Origin: Basfia succiniciproducens
GTDB taxonomy: Bacteria > Pseudomonadota > Gammaproteobacteria > Enterobacterales > Pasteurellaceae
NCBI RefSeq assembly: GCF_011455875.1
Contig: NZ_CP015031.1
Span: 1,345,405 to 1,409,404 of the forward strand
Direction of reading: 5' to 3'
Length of the DNA: 64,000 nt
Below the pieces are notes generated by a model. It saw only the letters and a program-made list of their open reading frames with translations. It was not told the DNA's origin and searched no databases. Positions 40,944-49,159 of the stretch are shown here, piece after piece; positions within the stretch are counted from its first letter, which is position 1, and each line of letters starts with the position of its first letter. The translations under genes were made by a program, and so were the position numbers.

Positions 40944-42353
40944 TTATTGGATAAACCCGCCGTTTTTCATAAAATTTGTCGTTAATGTTTTATGATAAAC
41001 ATTCTTAAACGGCATTAAATTGAAAAAGCGTTCTAACGTACCGGTTTGCTCAAATGAAGGATAAATTACCTTTTCCGCATCGTTTGGCGTAACTAAATTA
41101 ACCGTTGCCACCACTACCAATTCTTTAGTTTCACGAGAAGTCGTCACACTGCGGAAAAACGCTCCCAAGATTGGAATATCGCCAAACAGAGGAACCTTTG
41201 AAACCCCTTCTAAATCACTGGAACTGAGCAAACCGCCGATAATAAAGCTTTCGCCGTTACCCACTTCAAAGGTGGATTTCGCGCGGCGGGTTTGGAAATA
41301 AGGAATATCCCCCACACTTGTATAGGTGTAATTCCCCGCCAAGGTGCTGACCTCTTGCGCTAAAACGATCCGAACCTGATCATTTTTTTGCACTTTGGCG
41401 CCTACCATCAGCTTTACCCCGAAATCTTTATAAATAATGCTCGTGTTGCCGTCACTGTCCCGCTGAGCAAAAGGCACTTCGCCCCCCACCAAAATATCGG
41501 CGGTTTCGCCCGATAACATCGAAATATTGGGTTCGGCTAAAATTTTACCGTTATTCGCATTATTAACCGCGGTGATAAATGCGCTTAACCGGTTAGCGTT
41601 AATCAATGCGATTGAACCTGTAGTGCCGTCGAATCCGCCCGAATATCCGTTAGCGCCGGAAGTCCAGTTCTCCAGTACGGAACCGGATAAATGCTCCCAT
41701 TTTATGCCGAGCGAATCGGAGAAATTTTTATTCACCTCGGCAACCGTTAATTTCACATTGATTTGTTTGGTCTTGTCGACATTCGTATTATTAATCACAC
41801 CGTTATATTCATATTTATCTAAAAACGGTATTTTCTCATCAGACATACCATTACCGCGTTTTAATGTGGTTTCGGTAACTTTAGGCGCAACACCGATAGC
41901 CTCTCCTACAATACGGTTTACTTCTTCACTTTCGTGCTGGGTATTTGCTTTTCCTTCAATGACATAGGCTTTCCCTAATTTTTTTACCTGTAGGTTACTA
42001 TTAGGAAAGCGGGCTTTAATTTGTTTGTTGGTATCAACAATATTATTAATTAAAGCATTCACATTCAGCGTATCGGTATATAAAATATTGCCGTTTGCAT
42101 CAAATGCCGTTACATCCGTGGTACCCTCCTGTTTGCCGTAAACCATAAAACTGTAATCGTCTACAATTTCATAATCGGCGACTTCGGAAGAAGAAACAAA
42201 AATCGTATCGATTTTTTTATCCAGCTCAATATATTTGCTTTTTCCCTGTTCCAAATACATGGGTTTTGCGAAAATCGGAGCGGCGCAAACCAACATAAAT
42301 GCCGTTAGCGCGGCAGTCATTATTTTTCTTGTTATCTGTTTACAAATCGGCAT
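40944..42353 (-). CDS. rcpA: Tad outer-membrane secretin RcpA (CpaC family)
   Basis: 469 residues. A signal peptide (about 1-28, ending IFA) is followed by the pilus-formation N-terminal domain (YLEQGKSKYIELDKKIDTI) and the BON-like region, then the secretin domain (about 235-430) with ILAEPNISMLSGETADILVGGEVPF in its typical place and the C-terminal TRETKELVVVATV-like end. It forms the outer-membrane pore for Flp pili. The start lies 3 bases after rcpC. Confidence 0.93.
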   Translation of the reverse strand: MPICKQITRKIMTAALTAFMLVCAAPIFAKPMYLEQGKSKYIELDKKIDTIFVSSSEVADYEIVDDYSFMVYGKQEGTTDVTAFDANGNILYTDTLNVNALINNIVDTNKQIKARFPNSNLQVKKLGKAYVIEGKANTQHESEEVNRIVGEAIGVAPKVTETTLKRGNGMSDEKIPFLDKYEYNGVINNTNVDKTKQINVKLTVAEVNKNFSDSLGIKWEHLSGSVLENWTSGANGYSGGFDGTTGSIALINANRLSAFITAVNNANNGKILAEPNISMLSGETADILVGGEVPFAQRDSDGNTSIIYKDFGVKLMVGAKVQKNDQVRIVLAQEVSTLAGNYTYTSVGDIPYFQTRRAKSTFEVGNGESFIIGGLLSSSDLEGVSKVPLFGDIPILGAFFRSVTTSRETKELVVVATVNLVTPNDAEKVIYPSFEQTGTLERFFNLMPFKNVYHKTLTTNFMKNGGFIQ

Positions 42354-42356
42354 AGG

Positions 42357-43133
42357 TTATTGACCTCTCAATTCTCTAATAAAAATGCCACGGTGATTCG
42401 GCTCACCCTGCTTCCATATATTGTTGGGAAATAAAATTAAATTGGCGCCCTTAGGTAGGGAGTAAAACTTTTGCAGTTGCTGCGCGTTAAGCTTGACGCT
42501 AATATACCCGACGATATTTCTATCCATTAATTTCTCATCTTGTCCATAAATTTTGCTTTGCAGAACCACCGTATCGCCAACCAGTTTAATCAGTTCCGTA
42601 CGTTCCTTATTGTTTTTACCACCGGCAATTTGCTGGCTGCCAACAGAAACATGGCTCCCCGCCCGTAAAGTATCAAAAATATAACCATTCTCAGCTTTAA
42701 TATAAATGCGGTACGCCACTTCCTGCATTGGATCAAGGCTCGACAGCAAATAGTCCGGATGTTGAGGGGAAAGCAATAAATCCGGTGATAAAAACGAACC
42801 GACTTGCAGAGTTTGTTTTGCCAGATAACCCTGCAAAGAGGAATTTTCATTGTTTGCCAACCAGGCTTTTAAATCGAAATTAGCCCTTGCGTCATCGGAA
42901 TCTACCGTTAGTTCGCTTAAGGCATAATCCTCCGCTTGCAATAATGTGCCTTGCGGGATTTGTCGGGTAGTTTGGGCAATAAGAATAGAGATTTGCGATT
43001 TAGGGGCGGTTTTTTCGCTCGTGGTCTGTTGCTGCGGTGTATTCGGGCTTTCCTCAGGCAGCATAAAAAACAAGCCGCTAAGCCCCATTGCGAGAATAAG
43101 GAATGAAATAAAAAACAGCACTCGATAATTCAT
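42357..43133 (-). CDS. rcpC: Tad pilus assembly protein RcpC (CpaB family)
   Basis: 258 residues. The N-terminal signal anchor (FFISFLILAMGLSGLFFML, about 7-25) is followed by a periplasmic SAF-like domain (about 50-120, with IPQGTLLQAEDYALSEL) and an RcpC/CpaB domain (GSHVSVG onward). It is thought to contact the RcpA secretin. It starts 36 bases after tadV and is followed by rcpA after 3 bases. Confidence 0.88.
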   Translation of the reverse strand: MNYRVLFFISFLILAMGLSGLFFMLPEESPNTPQQQTTSEKTAPKSQISILIAQTTRQIPQGTLLQAEDYALSELTVDSDDARANFDLKAWLANNENSSLQGYLAKQTLQVGSFLSPDLLLSPQHPDYLLSSLDPMQEVAYRIYIKAENGYIFDTLRAGSHVSVGSQQIAGGKNNKERTELIKLVGDTVVLQSKIYGQDEKLMDRNIVGYISVKLNAQQLQKFYSLPKGANLILFPNNIWKQGEPNHRGIFIRELRGQ

Positions 43134-43169
43134 ATTATATCCTTTTACATTCTCCCGGGAATTTACCTG

Positions 43170-43607
43170 CTAAGAAGCAAACAACCACAAGGTGGCCAAA
43201 TATCCCGAACTAATGGCAACGCCGTAAGGCAATCCGTTTTGTTTAATGGATTGGCGAAAAAAAAGCCAACCGATAATAATTAACAAAAGACCAAAAACTG
43301 CGGTCAGAAAAAAGAAAGAAATAAGCTGTGCAGGAGGAATTGAAAGCATTAACACCGCAATTAATTTAGCATCGCCGCCGCCCATCACATTCAACGTAAA
43401 TAAAATAAAACAGACGGCAAGCCCGATAGCTCCTTGCAACACAAACACCTGTTCATAGTTCAGCCAACTTAATGCAACCATGGTAAAAAACAGACTGATA
43501 ATTACCCGGTTGCCGATAATTCTTGATTTAATATCCGTCCAACTTAAATAAATCAGTTGCAAAACAGCGGTTAAATAAAGCCCTATAGTGAGTTGGTTGG
43601 TTAGCAT
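43170..43607 (-). CDS. tadV: Tad prepilin peptidase TadV (CpaA family)
   Basis: 145-residue integral membrane aspartyl protease that cleaves Flp, TadE and TadF. The first catalytic Asp is in SWTDIKSRIIGNRV (about 25), the second in the family's GxGD motif NVMGGGDAKLIAVL (about 73). It is short, lacking the methylase domain, like other CpaA/TadV enzymes. It lies between flp and rcpC, its usual place. Confidence 0.92.
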   Translation of the reverse strand: MLTNQLTIGLYLTAVLQLIYLSWTDIKSRIIGNRVIISLFFTMVALSWLNYEQVFVLQGAIGLAVCFILFTLNVMGGGDAKLIAVLMLSIPPAQLISFFFLTAVFGLLLIIIGWLFFRQSIKQNGLPYGVAISSGYLATLWLFAS

Positions 43608-43695
43608 AAAACTACATTTGTGTCGTTGTTATAATTAAGTAGGCACACGCCCAGAAACGTGCGCCATTAAAGATTTGCTAGTAATATGGGGTTAA

Positions 43696-43926
43696 TTACC
43701 CACCAGTTACATCGGTACCTGCCACTTTTCCTTTTAGCTCACCAAACTTAGTTTTTAGTGCACCAATGAAGCCATCATCACTTGAAAACGCAATCACAAT
43801 AAATGCTGCCATAGCAACTGCAATCAAACCATATTCGATTGCGGTTACGCCTTTATGATCCTGTTTGAAACGACGGATAGCTTCCGTTGTTGCAATATAG
43901 GTTTTGGTTGTTAAATTGGTTAACAT
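43696..43926 (-). CDS. flp: Flp major pilin
   Basis: 76 residues. A long leader, ending HKG, is followed by VTAIEYGLIAVAMAAFIVIA, the Flp processing site with the conserved Glu-Tyr pair and hydrophobic helix. It is the structural subunit of the Flp pilus and the first gene of the locus. AGGAGAAATCT precedes the ATG. Aggregatibacter and H. ducreyi have two or three flp genes here; only one is visible in this locus. Confidence 0.94.
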   Translation of the reverse strand: MLTNLTTKTYIATTEAIRRFKQDHKGVTAIEYGLIAVAMAAFIVIAFSSDDGFIGALKTKFGELKGKVAGTDVTGG

Positions 43927-43968
43927 AGATTTCTCCTGATTTTATTTGGATTCTTTATATTGCTGATT

Positions 43969-43990
43969 GCGATCAACATAAATTGATCGC
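43969..43990 (-). promoter_or_regulatory. Perfect inverted repeat upstream of flp
   Basis: GCGATCAA (43969-43976) and TTGATCGC (43983-43990) are perfect 8-bp arms around CATAAA, 43-64 bases upstream of the flp ATG. This could be an operator or a leader hairpin. I do not recognise the binding protein. Confidence 0.5.
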
Positions 43991-44245
43991 CGATTACATA
44001 GAACCATAAGTTTTTAAGTAAACTTATGTAAATTTATGTAAGCTCGTGAATGCTATCATGGATTTAAATATTAATTCAACTATAACTGTTTGTATTTTAT
44101 ACAACTTTTTAATAAAAATTAAAAAAATCAAATATAGATCACATTTTTTATGTAAAATTTAAGCGGGTTTTATTGGTAATTTTAATAAGTTTTGTAAATT
44201 TAATGTAAATTTATGTATGTATAATTGGCCGTTTTTTATGGCTGC
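43991..44245. other. A/T-rich region upstream of flp with repeated TTATGTAAA-like motifs
   Basis: No gene is seen. The motifs TTATGTAAA/TTATGTAAG (44023-44042), TTTATGTAAAA (44147-44157) and TGTAAATTTAATGTAAATTT (44193-44212) recur. A TCACATTTTTT stretch near 44128 resembles half a CRP site. I take this as the likely promoter region of the tad locus, though no clear -35/-10 pair stands out. Confidence 0.4.
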
Positions 44246-44346
44246 GCCCCCTCAGTCACTACGTGACAGCTCCCCCAGCTTCGTGGGGGAGCGATATTTT
44301 TTTGTGTATTTTGATAACGACAATGCCATTTCAGTCTATTCCTTCG
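44246..44346. repeat. Single palindromic repeat unit with array-type spacer
   Basis: CCCCCTCAGTCACTACGTGA then CAGCTCCCCC with GGGGGAGC is one palindromic unit (44246-44292). It is followed by TATTTTGATAACGACAATGC and a stretch matching the spacer of the tandem array at 55916-56460. This links the two loci. Confidence 0.7.
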
Positions 44347-44607
44347 CCCCCTCAGTCACTGCGTGACAGCTCCCCCATAAAGGGGGGAGCGAAAAGGGTT
44401 ATAATCATAACCATCGGCTACAACATTTATGTCCTGTCTAAGGTAGTTGTTTTTAAAATTAACCGTTAATCGATATATGATCCGCCATGATTTGGAAACG
44501 ACAGAATAACGACCAACGCACTTATTTATTGAAAACTGTGGCATTAACCCATACATTTTTCGCTCCCCCCTTTATGGGGGAGCTGTCACGCAGTGACTGA
44601 GGGGGGG
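44346..44607. repeat. 262-bp composite palindromic element, copy B (intact)
   Basis: The left palindromic unit is at 44346-44390, the right inverted unit at 44562-44607, and the core between them is about 92% identical to copy A. It lies upstream of the tad locus; copy A lies at its downstream end, in the same orientation. A 66-codon frame on the minus strand inside it is broken by a stop in copy A, so it is probably non-coding. Confidence 0.75.
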
Positions 44608-44651
44608 CGGATTTTCCAGTGTCTACAACACTTCAAAAAAGCCCCAAAAAA

Positions 44652-44683
44652 ATACCGCACTTTTATCTCTAAAAGTGCGGTAT
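44652..44683 (-). terminator. Terminator of clpB made of inverted uptake signals
   Basis: TACCGCACTTTTA (44653-44665) pairs with TAAAAGTGCGGTA (44670-44682), directly after the clpB end. On the minus strand it is followed by T. Confidence 0.85.
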
Positions 44684-44704
44684 AAATTGACAGAATTTTA
44701 TATT

Positions 44705-47275
44705 TTACTGTTTCGCAACCACTTTGCCGTCTTCGTAATCCACGGTAACAGGTTTTGCCGGTAATAATTTGCCGGACAAAATTTGTTGTGCCAACGGATT
44801 TTCGATTTCCTGTTGAATTGCGCGTTTGAGCGGTCTTGCGCCATAAACCGGATCGTAACCGACTTCGCTGATAAAATCCAACAAGGTTTCGCTAAAGTTA
44901 ATTGCATAACCGTGTTGCTCCATACGTTTGGTTAAGCGGGCTAATTGGATTTGTGCAATCGCCTTGATGTTTTCTTTCGCTAACGGATGGAATACCACGG
45001 TTTCATCAATACGGTTGATGAATTCCGGACGGAAATGTTGGCCGACCACCGACATCACGATTTCCTTCATGCCTTCATAACCGAGATCTTTATTTTCCTG
45101 AATTAAATCCGATCCTAAGTTTGATGTCATAATCACCACGGTATTGCGGAAATCCACGGTTCTGCCCTGCCCGTCGGTTAAACGCCCGTCATCCAATACT
45201 TGCAATAAAATATTGAATACATCGTGATGGGCTTTTTCCACTTCATCCAATAAAATCACCGAATAAGGTCGACGACGCACCGCTTCGGTTAAATAACCGC
45301 CTTCTTCATAACCCACATAACCCGGAGGCGCCCCCACCAAACGGGATACGCTGTGTTTTTCCATAAACTCGGACATATCGATACGCACCATGGCGTTTTC
45401 ATCGTCGAACATAAAGTTCGCCAGCGTTTTACAAAGCTCGGTTTTACCCACCCCGGTAGGCCCTAAAAACAGGAAGGAGCCAATCGGACGGTTCGGGTCG
45501 GAAAGCCCCGCACGGCTACGACGGATAGCGTTCGCCACCGCTTCCACCGCTTCACCTTGCCCGATAACGCGTTTATGTAATTCCTCTTCCATACGCAATA
45601 ATTTTTCTTTTTCGCCTTCCATCATGCGGGAAACCGGAATACCGGTTGCGCGGGAAAGTACCTGGGCGATTTCTTCGTCGGTCACGCGGTTACGCAACAG
45701 ACTCATTTCCTTGCCTTCTGCGCTATCTGCCGCTGCAAGTTGTTTTTCCAATGCCGGAATCGTGCCGTATTGCAATTCGGACATCTTATTCAAATCGCCG
45801 GCGCGACGTGCCTGTTCCATTTGCGTACGGGCGTTTTCAAGCTCGGCTTTAATATGTTGCGTGCCGGAAAGGGCGGCTTTTTCACTTTTCCAGACTTCTT
45901 CCAGCTCCGCATATTCCCGTTCTTTTTCGCTTAATTCTTTTTCAAGCATATCCAAACGCTTGCGGCTTGCTTCGTCTTCTTCTTTCTTCAATGCCTGTTG
46001 TTCAAGTTTTAATTGAATAATACGACGATCCAAACGATCTAACGGCTCAGGTTTGGAATCGATTTCCATACGAATGCTGGATGCCGCTTCATCAATCAGA
46101 TCGATCGCTTTATCCGGTAATTGACGATCGGAAATATAGCGATGAGAAAGCGTTGCCGCCGCTACGATTGCCGGGTCGGTAATTTGCACGTGATGGTGCA
46201 GTTCATAACGCTCTTTCAAACCGCGCAGAATGGCAATGGTGTCTTCCACTGTCGGTTCATCTACAAATACTTTTTGGAAACGGCGTTCAAGTGCGGCGTC
46301 TTTTTCGATGTATTGACGATATTCGTCTAAAGTCGTCGCCCCTACGCAATGCAATTCGCCACGGGCAAGAGACGGTTTTAACAAGTTGCCCGCATCCATA
46401 GCGCCGTCGGTTTTACCGGCGCCTACCATGGTGTGAATTTCATCAATAAACAAAATCACCTTGCCTTCTTCTTGCGCCAGCTCTTTTAATACCGCTTTCA
46501 AACGTTCTTCAAATTCGCCGCGGTATTTTGCCCCGGCAATTAAAGCGCCCATATCAAGGGAAAGTACGCGTTTGCCTTTCAACCCTTCCGGCACTTCGCC
46601 GTTTACGATACGTTGTGCCAGACCTTCTACGATAGCGGTTTTACCTACACCAGGCTCACCGATTAACACCGGGTTATTTTTGGTACGGCGTTGTAACACC
46701 TGGATTGCACGACGGATTTCTTCATCACGACCGATTACCGGGTCAAGCTTGCCGCTTTCCGCCCGCTCGGTTAAGTCAATAGTATATTTTTCAAGAGCCT
46801 GACGGCTTTCTTCCGCATTTTGATCATTCACGCTTTGTCCCCCACGAATGGTTTTAATCGCTTGTTCTAAACTTTCTTTTTTTGCACCGCACTTTTTAAG
46901 TAAATCGCCAAGGCTGCCTTTTTCTTCCAATGCGGCCAGTAAAAATAATTCCGATGAAATAAATTTATCATTGTTGCGCTGTGCAATTTTGTCGCACAAA
47001 TTCAATAAATTCAGTAGCTGACGGGAAATCTGCACATCTCCGCCGTTGCCGGAAACCTGCGGCAATTTATTGATTTCACTATTTAATTCCGCTTTCAACG
47101 CCCCGACATTCACGCCGGCGGAAGTCAAAATCGGCGCCACCGAACCGTCTTGCTGATTAATCAAGGCGCTCAGCACATGAACCGGCTCGATATATTGATT
47201 ATCCTTTCCCAATGCTAATGACTGCGCTTCGGCCAATGCCTGTTGGAATTTTGTGGTAAATTTTTCGATATTCAT
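44705..47275 (-). CDS. clpB: ATP-dependent chaperone ClpB
   Basis: 856 residues, the full length. Disaggregates proteins together with DnaK. The N-domain (1-145) is followed by AAA+ domain 1 with Walker [14 protein letters not shown] (about 205) and Walker [10 protein letters not shown], a coiled-coil middle domain (about 400-530, rich in Glu/Lys/Arg), and AAA+ domain 2 with [15 protein letters not shown] (about 605). It is stress-induced in the family; a sigma-32-type promoter is visible upstream. An uptake signal lies inside at 46886. Confidence 0.97.
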   Translation of the reverse strand: MNIEKFTTKFQQALAEAQSLALGKDNQYIEPVHVLSALINQQDGSVAPILTSAGVNVGALKAELNSEINKLPQVSGNGGDVQISRQLLNLLNLCDKIAQRNNDKFISSELFLLAALEEKGSLGDLLKKCGAKKESLEQAIKTIRGGQSVNDQNAEESRQALEKYTIDLTERAESGKLDPVIGRDEEIRRAIQVLQRRTKNNPVLIGEPGVGKTAIVEGLAQRIVNGEVPEGLKGKRVLSLDMGALIAGAKYRGEFEERLKAVLKELAQEEGKVILFIDEIHTMVGAGKTDGAMDAGNLLKPSLARGELHCVGATTLDEYRQYIEKDAALERRFQKVFVDEPTVEDTIAILRGLKERYELHHHVQITDPAIVAAATLSHRYISDRQLPDKAIDLIDEAASSIRMEIDSKPEPLDRLDRRIIQLKLEQQALKKEEDEASRKRLDMLEKELSEKEREYAELEEVWKSEKAALSGTQHIKAELENARTQMEQARRAGDLNKMSELQYGTIPALEKQLAAADSAEGKEMSLLRNRVTDEEIAQVLSRATGIPVSRMMEGEKEKLLRMEEELHKRVIGQGEAVEAVANAIRRSRAGLSDPNRPIGSFLFLGPTGVGKTELCKTLANFMFDDENAMVRIDMSEFMEKHSVSRLVGAPPGYVGYEEGGYLTEAVRRRPYSVILLDEVEKAHHDVFNILLQVLDDGRLTDGQGRTVDFRNTVVIMTSNLGSDLIQENKDLGYEGMKEIVMSVVGQHFRPEFINRIDETVVFHPLAKENIKAIAQIQLARLTKRMEQHGYAINFSETLLDFISEVGYDPVYGARPLKRAIQQEIENPLAQQILSGKLLPAKPVTVDYEDGKVVAKQ

Positions 47276-47322
47276 AGTTGCCTTCCTTAAAATTCATAGA
47301 ACATTTTTTGTTCACAAAACAG

Positions 47323-47351
47323 TAAATGAGATTAAATTCCGGCGTTTCAAG
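47323..47351 (-). promoter_or_regulatory. Sigma-32 heat-shock promoter of clpB
   Basis: Read on the minus strand, CTTGAAA (47345-47351) is followed after exactly 14 bases by CTCATTTA (47323-47330). This matches the sigma-32 pattern CTTGAAA-N13-15-CCCCATNT with few mismatches, about 50-75 bases upstream of the start. Confidence 0.75.
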
Positions 47352-47510
47352 GGGAAAATAAAAAATATTTTATGTTAAATAGCAATGCTTAATCTCTTTA
47401 TGCGGTCAGAATAAAGAAATGCCTATCGCTGCCGGTGTGATAATCTAATTTACTCACCCGGATTTGCCCTCTATAATGCCCGAATGCAAACAAATTTATA
47501 GGATACGAAT

Positions 47511-48335
47511 ATGCAGTTTTCAAAAATGCACGGATTAGGCAATGACTTTGTTGTGGTTGATGCGGTGACGCAAAATGTGTACTTCCCGGAAGAAGTGATC
47601 AAAAAACTGGCGGATCGCCATCGCGGTATCGGTTTTGACCAAATGTTGATTGTAGAGCCGCCTTATGATCCGGAATTAGATTTTCACTACCGTATTTTTA
47701 ATGCCGACGGTAGCGAAGTGGCGCAATGCGGTAACGGCGCCCGTTGTTTTGCCCGTTTTGTAACCCTCAAAGGATTGACCGATAAAAAAGACATCGCGGT
47801 CAGTACCACCAACGGCAAAATGATTTTAACCGTTCAAGACGACGGTATGATTCGGGTGAATATGGGTGAGCCCGTTTGGGAACCGGCAAAAATCCCGTTT
47901 ATTGCCAATAAATTTGAGAAAAACTATATTTTACGCACGGATATTCAAACCGTATTATGCGGTGCCGTGTCGATGGGCAATCCTCATTGTACGCTGGTGG
48001 TTGATGATGTGGAAACCGCAAATGTGGCGGAGCTTGGCCCACTGCTGGAAAACCATGAACGTTTTCCCGAACGCGTTAATGTTGGCTTTATGCAGGTGAT
48101 TAATCCGAATCACATTAAATTGCGGGTCTATGAACGGGGTGCGGGCGAAACGCAGGCTTGCGGCAGCGGCGCCTGTGCGGCGGCGGCTATCGGCATAATG
48201 CAAGGGTTATTAGAAAATAAGGTACAGGTGGATTTGCCGGGCGGCAGTTTGTGGATAGAATGGCAGGGAGAAGGCCATCCGCTTTATATGACCGGCGATG
48301 CGACCCATATCTATGACGGTGTGATTAAGCTGTAA
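47511..48335 (+). CDS. dapF: Diaminopimelate epimerase
   Basis: 274 residues. Converts LL- to meso-diaminopimelate for lysine and peptidoglycan. It begins [20 protein letters not shown], the family signature. The two catalytic cysteines are in [12 protein letters not shown] (about 73) and [13 protein letters not shown] (about 217). AGGATACGAAT precedes the ATG. A gene for a DUF484 protein follows, as in E. coli. Confidence 0.97.
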   Translation: MQFSKMHGLGNDFVVVDAVTQNVYFPEEVIKKLADRHRGIGFDQMLIVEPPYDPELDFHYRIFNADGSEVAQCGNGARCFARFVTLKGLTDKKDIAVSTTNGKMILTVQDDGMIRVNMGEPVWEPAKIPFIANKFEKNYILRTDIQTVLCGAVSMGNPHCTLVVDDVETANVAELGPLLENHERFPERVNVGFMQVINPNHIKLRVYERGAGETQACGSGACAAAAIGIMQGLLENKVQVDLPGGSLWIEWQGEGHPLYMTGDATHIYDGVIKL

Positions 48336-48362
48336 AATTCCTTAATTTTTAACCGCACTTTT

Positions 48363-48397
48363 CGCGCTCAAAGAGGAAATTTCTCTATCTGAGCGCG
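48363..48397 (+). terminator. Hairpin between dapF and the DUF484 gene
   Basis: CGCGCTCA (48363-48370) pairs with TGAGCGCG (48390-48397), with a short inner AGAG/CTCT pairing, then TTT. An uptake signal (48352-48360) sits just before it. It may only partly stop transcription. Confidence 0.5.
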
Positions 48398-48403
48398 TTT
48401 CCA

Positions 48404-49117
48404 ATGGTAATTAATATGAATAACGCTCAAGTTGACGAACTGGTTGTCAAACATCTTAAAGCAAATCCTCAATTTTTTGTTCAACATATTGATTTATTAG
48501 ATCAACTTATCATTCCTCATGCACAAAAAGGCACACTGTCTTTAGTGGAAATGCAGTTGGAACGCCAACGGGAACGCATTAAAGAACTGGAGGCGGAATT
48601 GGCGCTTTTCGCCGATTTGGCACATCAGCAACAGGATATTTTTCTTGCGTTAATGCCGTTACAAAAACGATTGGTACAATGTAAAAATTTTCCCGAAGGC
48701 GTGGAAGAAATCAACAAATGGGCAAGAAATTTTGAACTGCAACAAGCTAAAATTTTACTTTTTAATGACTGTTGGCAGAAAAACCCCAGCGTGGGCGAAG
48801 AATTCTGGATTGATCGCAAAGGGTTTGAATTAATCCGTCTGGAACGGATCGGACTGCGCCATTTTTATTTAGGCGAACTGACCAACAAAGAGAAATCTTT
48901 GTTATTTTTGCCGGAAGAATTACCCGTCGGTTCCATTGCCTGTTGTTTATTGGGAATGAAAAAAAATCAACATAAATCCACCGCACTTTTGTTATTCAGC
49001 GCAAGGGATACGGCTCATTTTCATAACGGGCAGGATACCGCTTTCCTTAAACATTTGGTCAGCATTATCGAACTGCATTTGCATCGCTGGTTAATGATTT
49101 ATCAGCAAGCGGAATAA
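48404..49117 (+). CDS. DUF484 (YigA-like) family protein
   Basis: 237 residues if the first ATG is used. The ATG at 48416 (MNNAQVDELVVKHL) is equally possible, because neither has a strong ribosome site. The N-terminal helix VVKHLKANPQFFVQH and a coiled-coil segment (about 50-75, VEMQLERQRERIKELEAELA) are followed by a GAF-like domain. The family lies between dapF and xerC in many gammaproteobacteria. Its function is unknown; here xerC does not follow. An uptake signal lies inside at 48980. Confidence 0.85.
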   Translation: MVINMNNAQVDELVVKHLKANPQFFVQHIDLLDQLIIPHAQKGTLSLVEMQLERQRERIKELEAELALFADLAHQQQDIFLALMPLQKRLVQCKNFPEGVEEINKWARNFELQQAKILLFNDCWQKNPSVGEEFWIDRKGFELIRLERIGLRHFYLGELTNKEKSLLFLPEELPVGSIACCLLGMKKNQHKSTALLLFSARDTAHFHNGQDTAFLKHLVSIIELHLHRWLMIYQQAE

Positions 49118-49119
49118 TT

Positions 49120-49141
49120 AAGGGCGGAATAATCCGCCCGA
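49120..49141. terminator. Bidirectional terminator between DUF484 gene and panF
   Basis: GGGCGGA (49122-49128) pairs with TCCGCCC (49133-49139) with a 4-base loop; GATTTT follows on the plus strand. Confidence 0.65.
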
Positions 49142-49159
49142 TTTTAAGCAAATTTGCTT

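Noticed and set aside
40944-42353. RcpB hidden in the end of rcpA or in another frame
   Set aside because: The rcpA frame has a normal length and secretin end, and the other frames in the area carry no signal peptide or lipoprotein-like start.
43969-43990. Terminator upstream of flp
   Set aside because: The dyad has no T run on either side and lies after the only plausible promoter area, so operator or leader structure is more likely.
43927-44245. A second small flp-like pilin gene upstream of flp
   Set aside because: No frame there has the G/xxxxEY processing motif and hydrophobic helix; the stretch is A/T-rich and full of stops.
44356-44556. A 66-codon minus-strand frame inside the 262-bp element (copy B)
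   Set aside because: The matching frame in copy A meets a stop after about 22 codons although the DNA is about 92% identical, and the frame runs into the palindromic unit. It is more likely a chance opening in a repeat.
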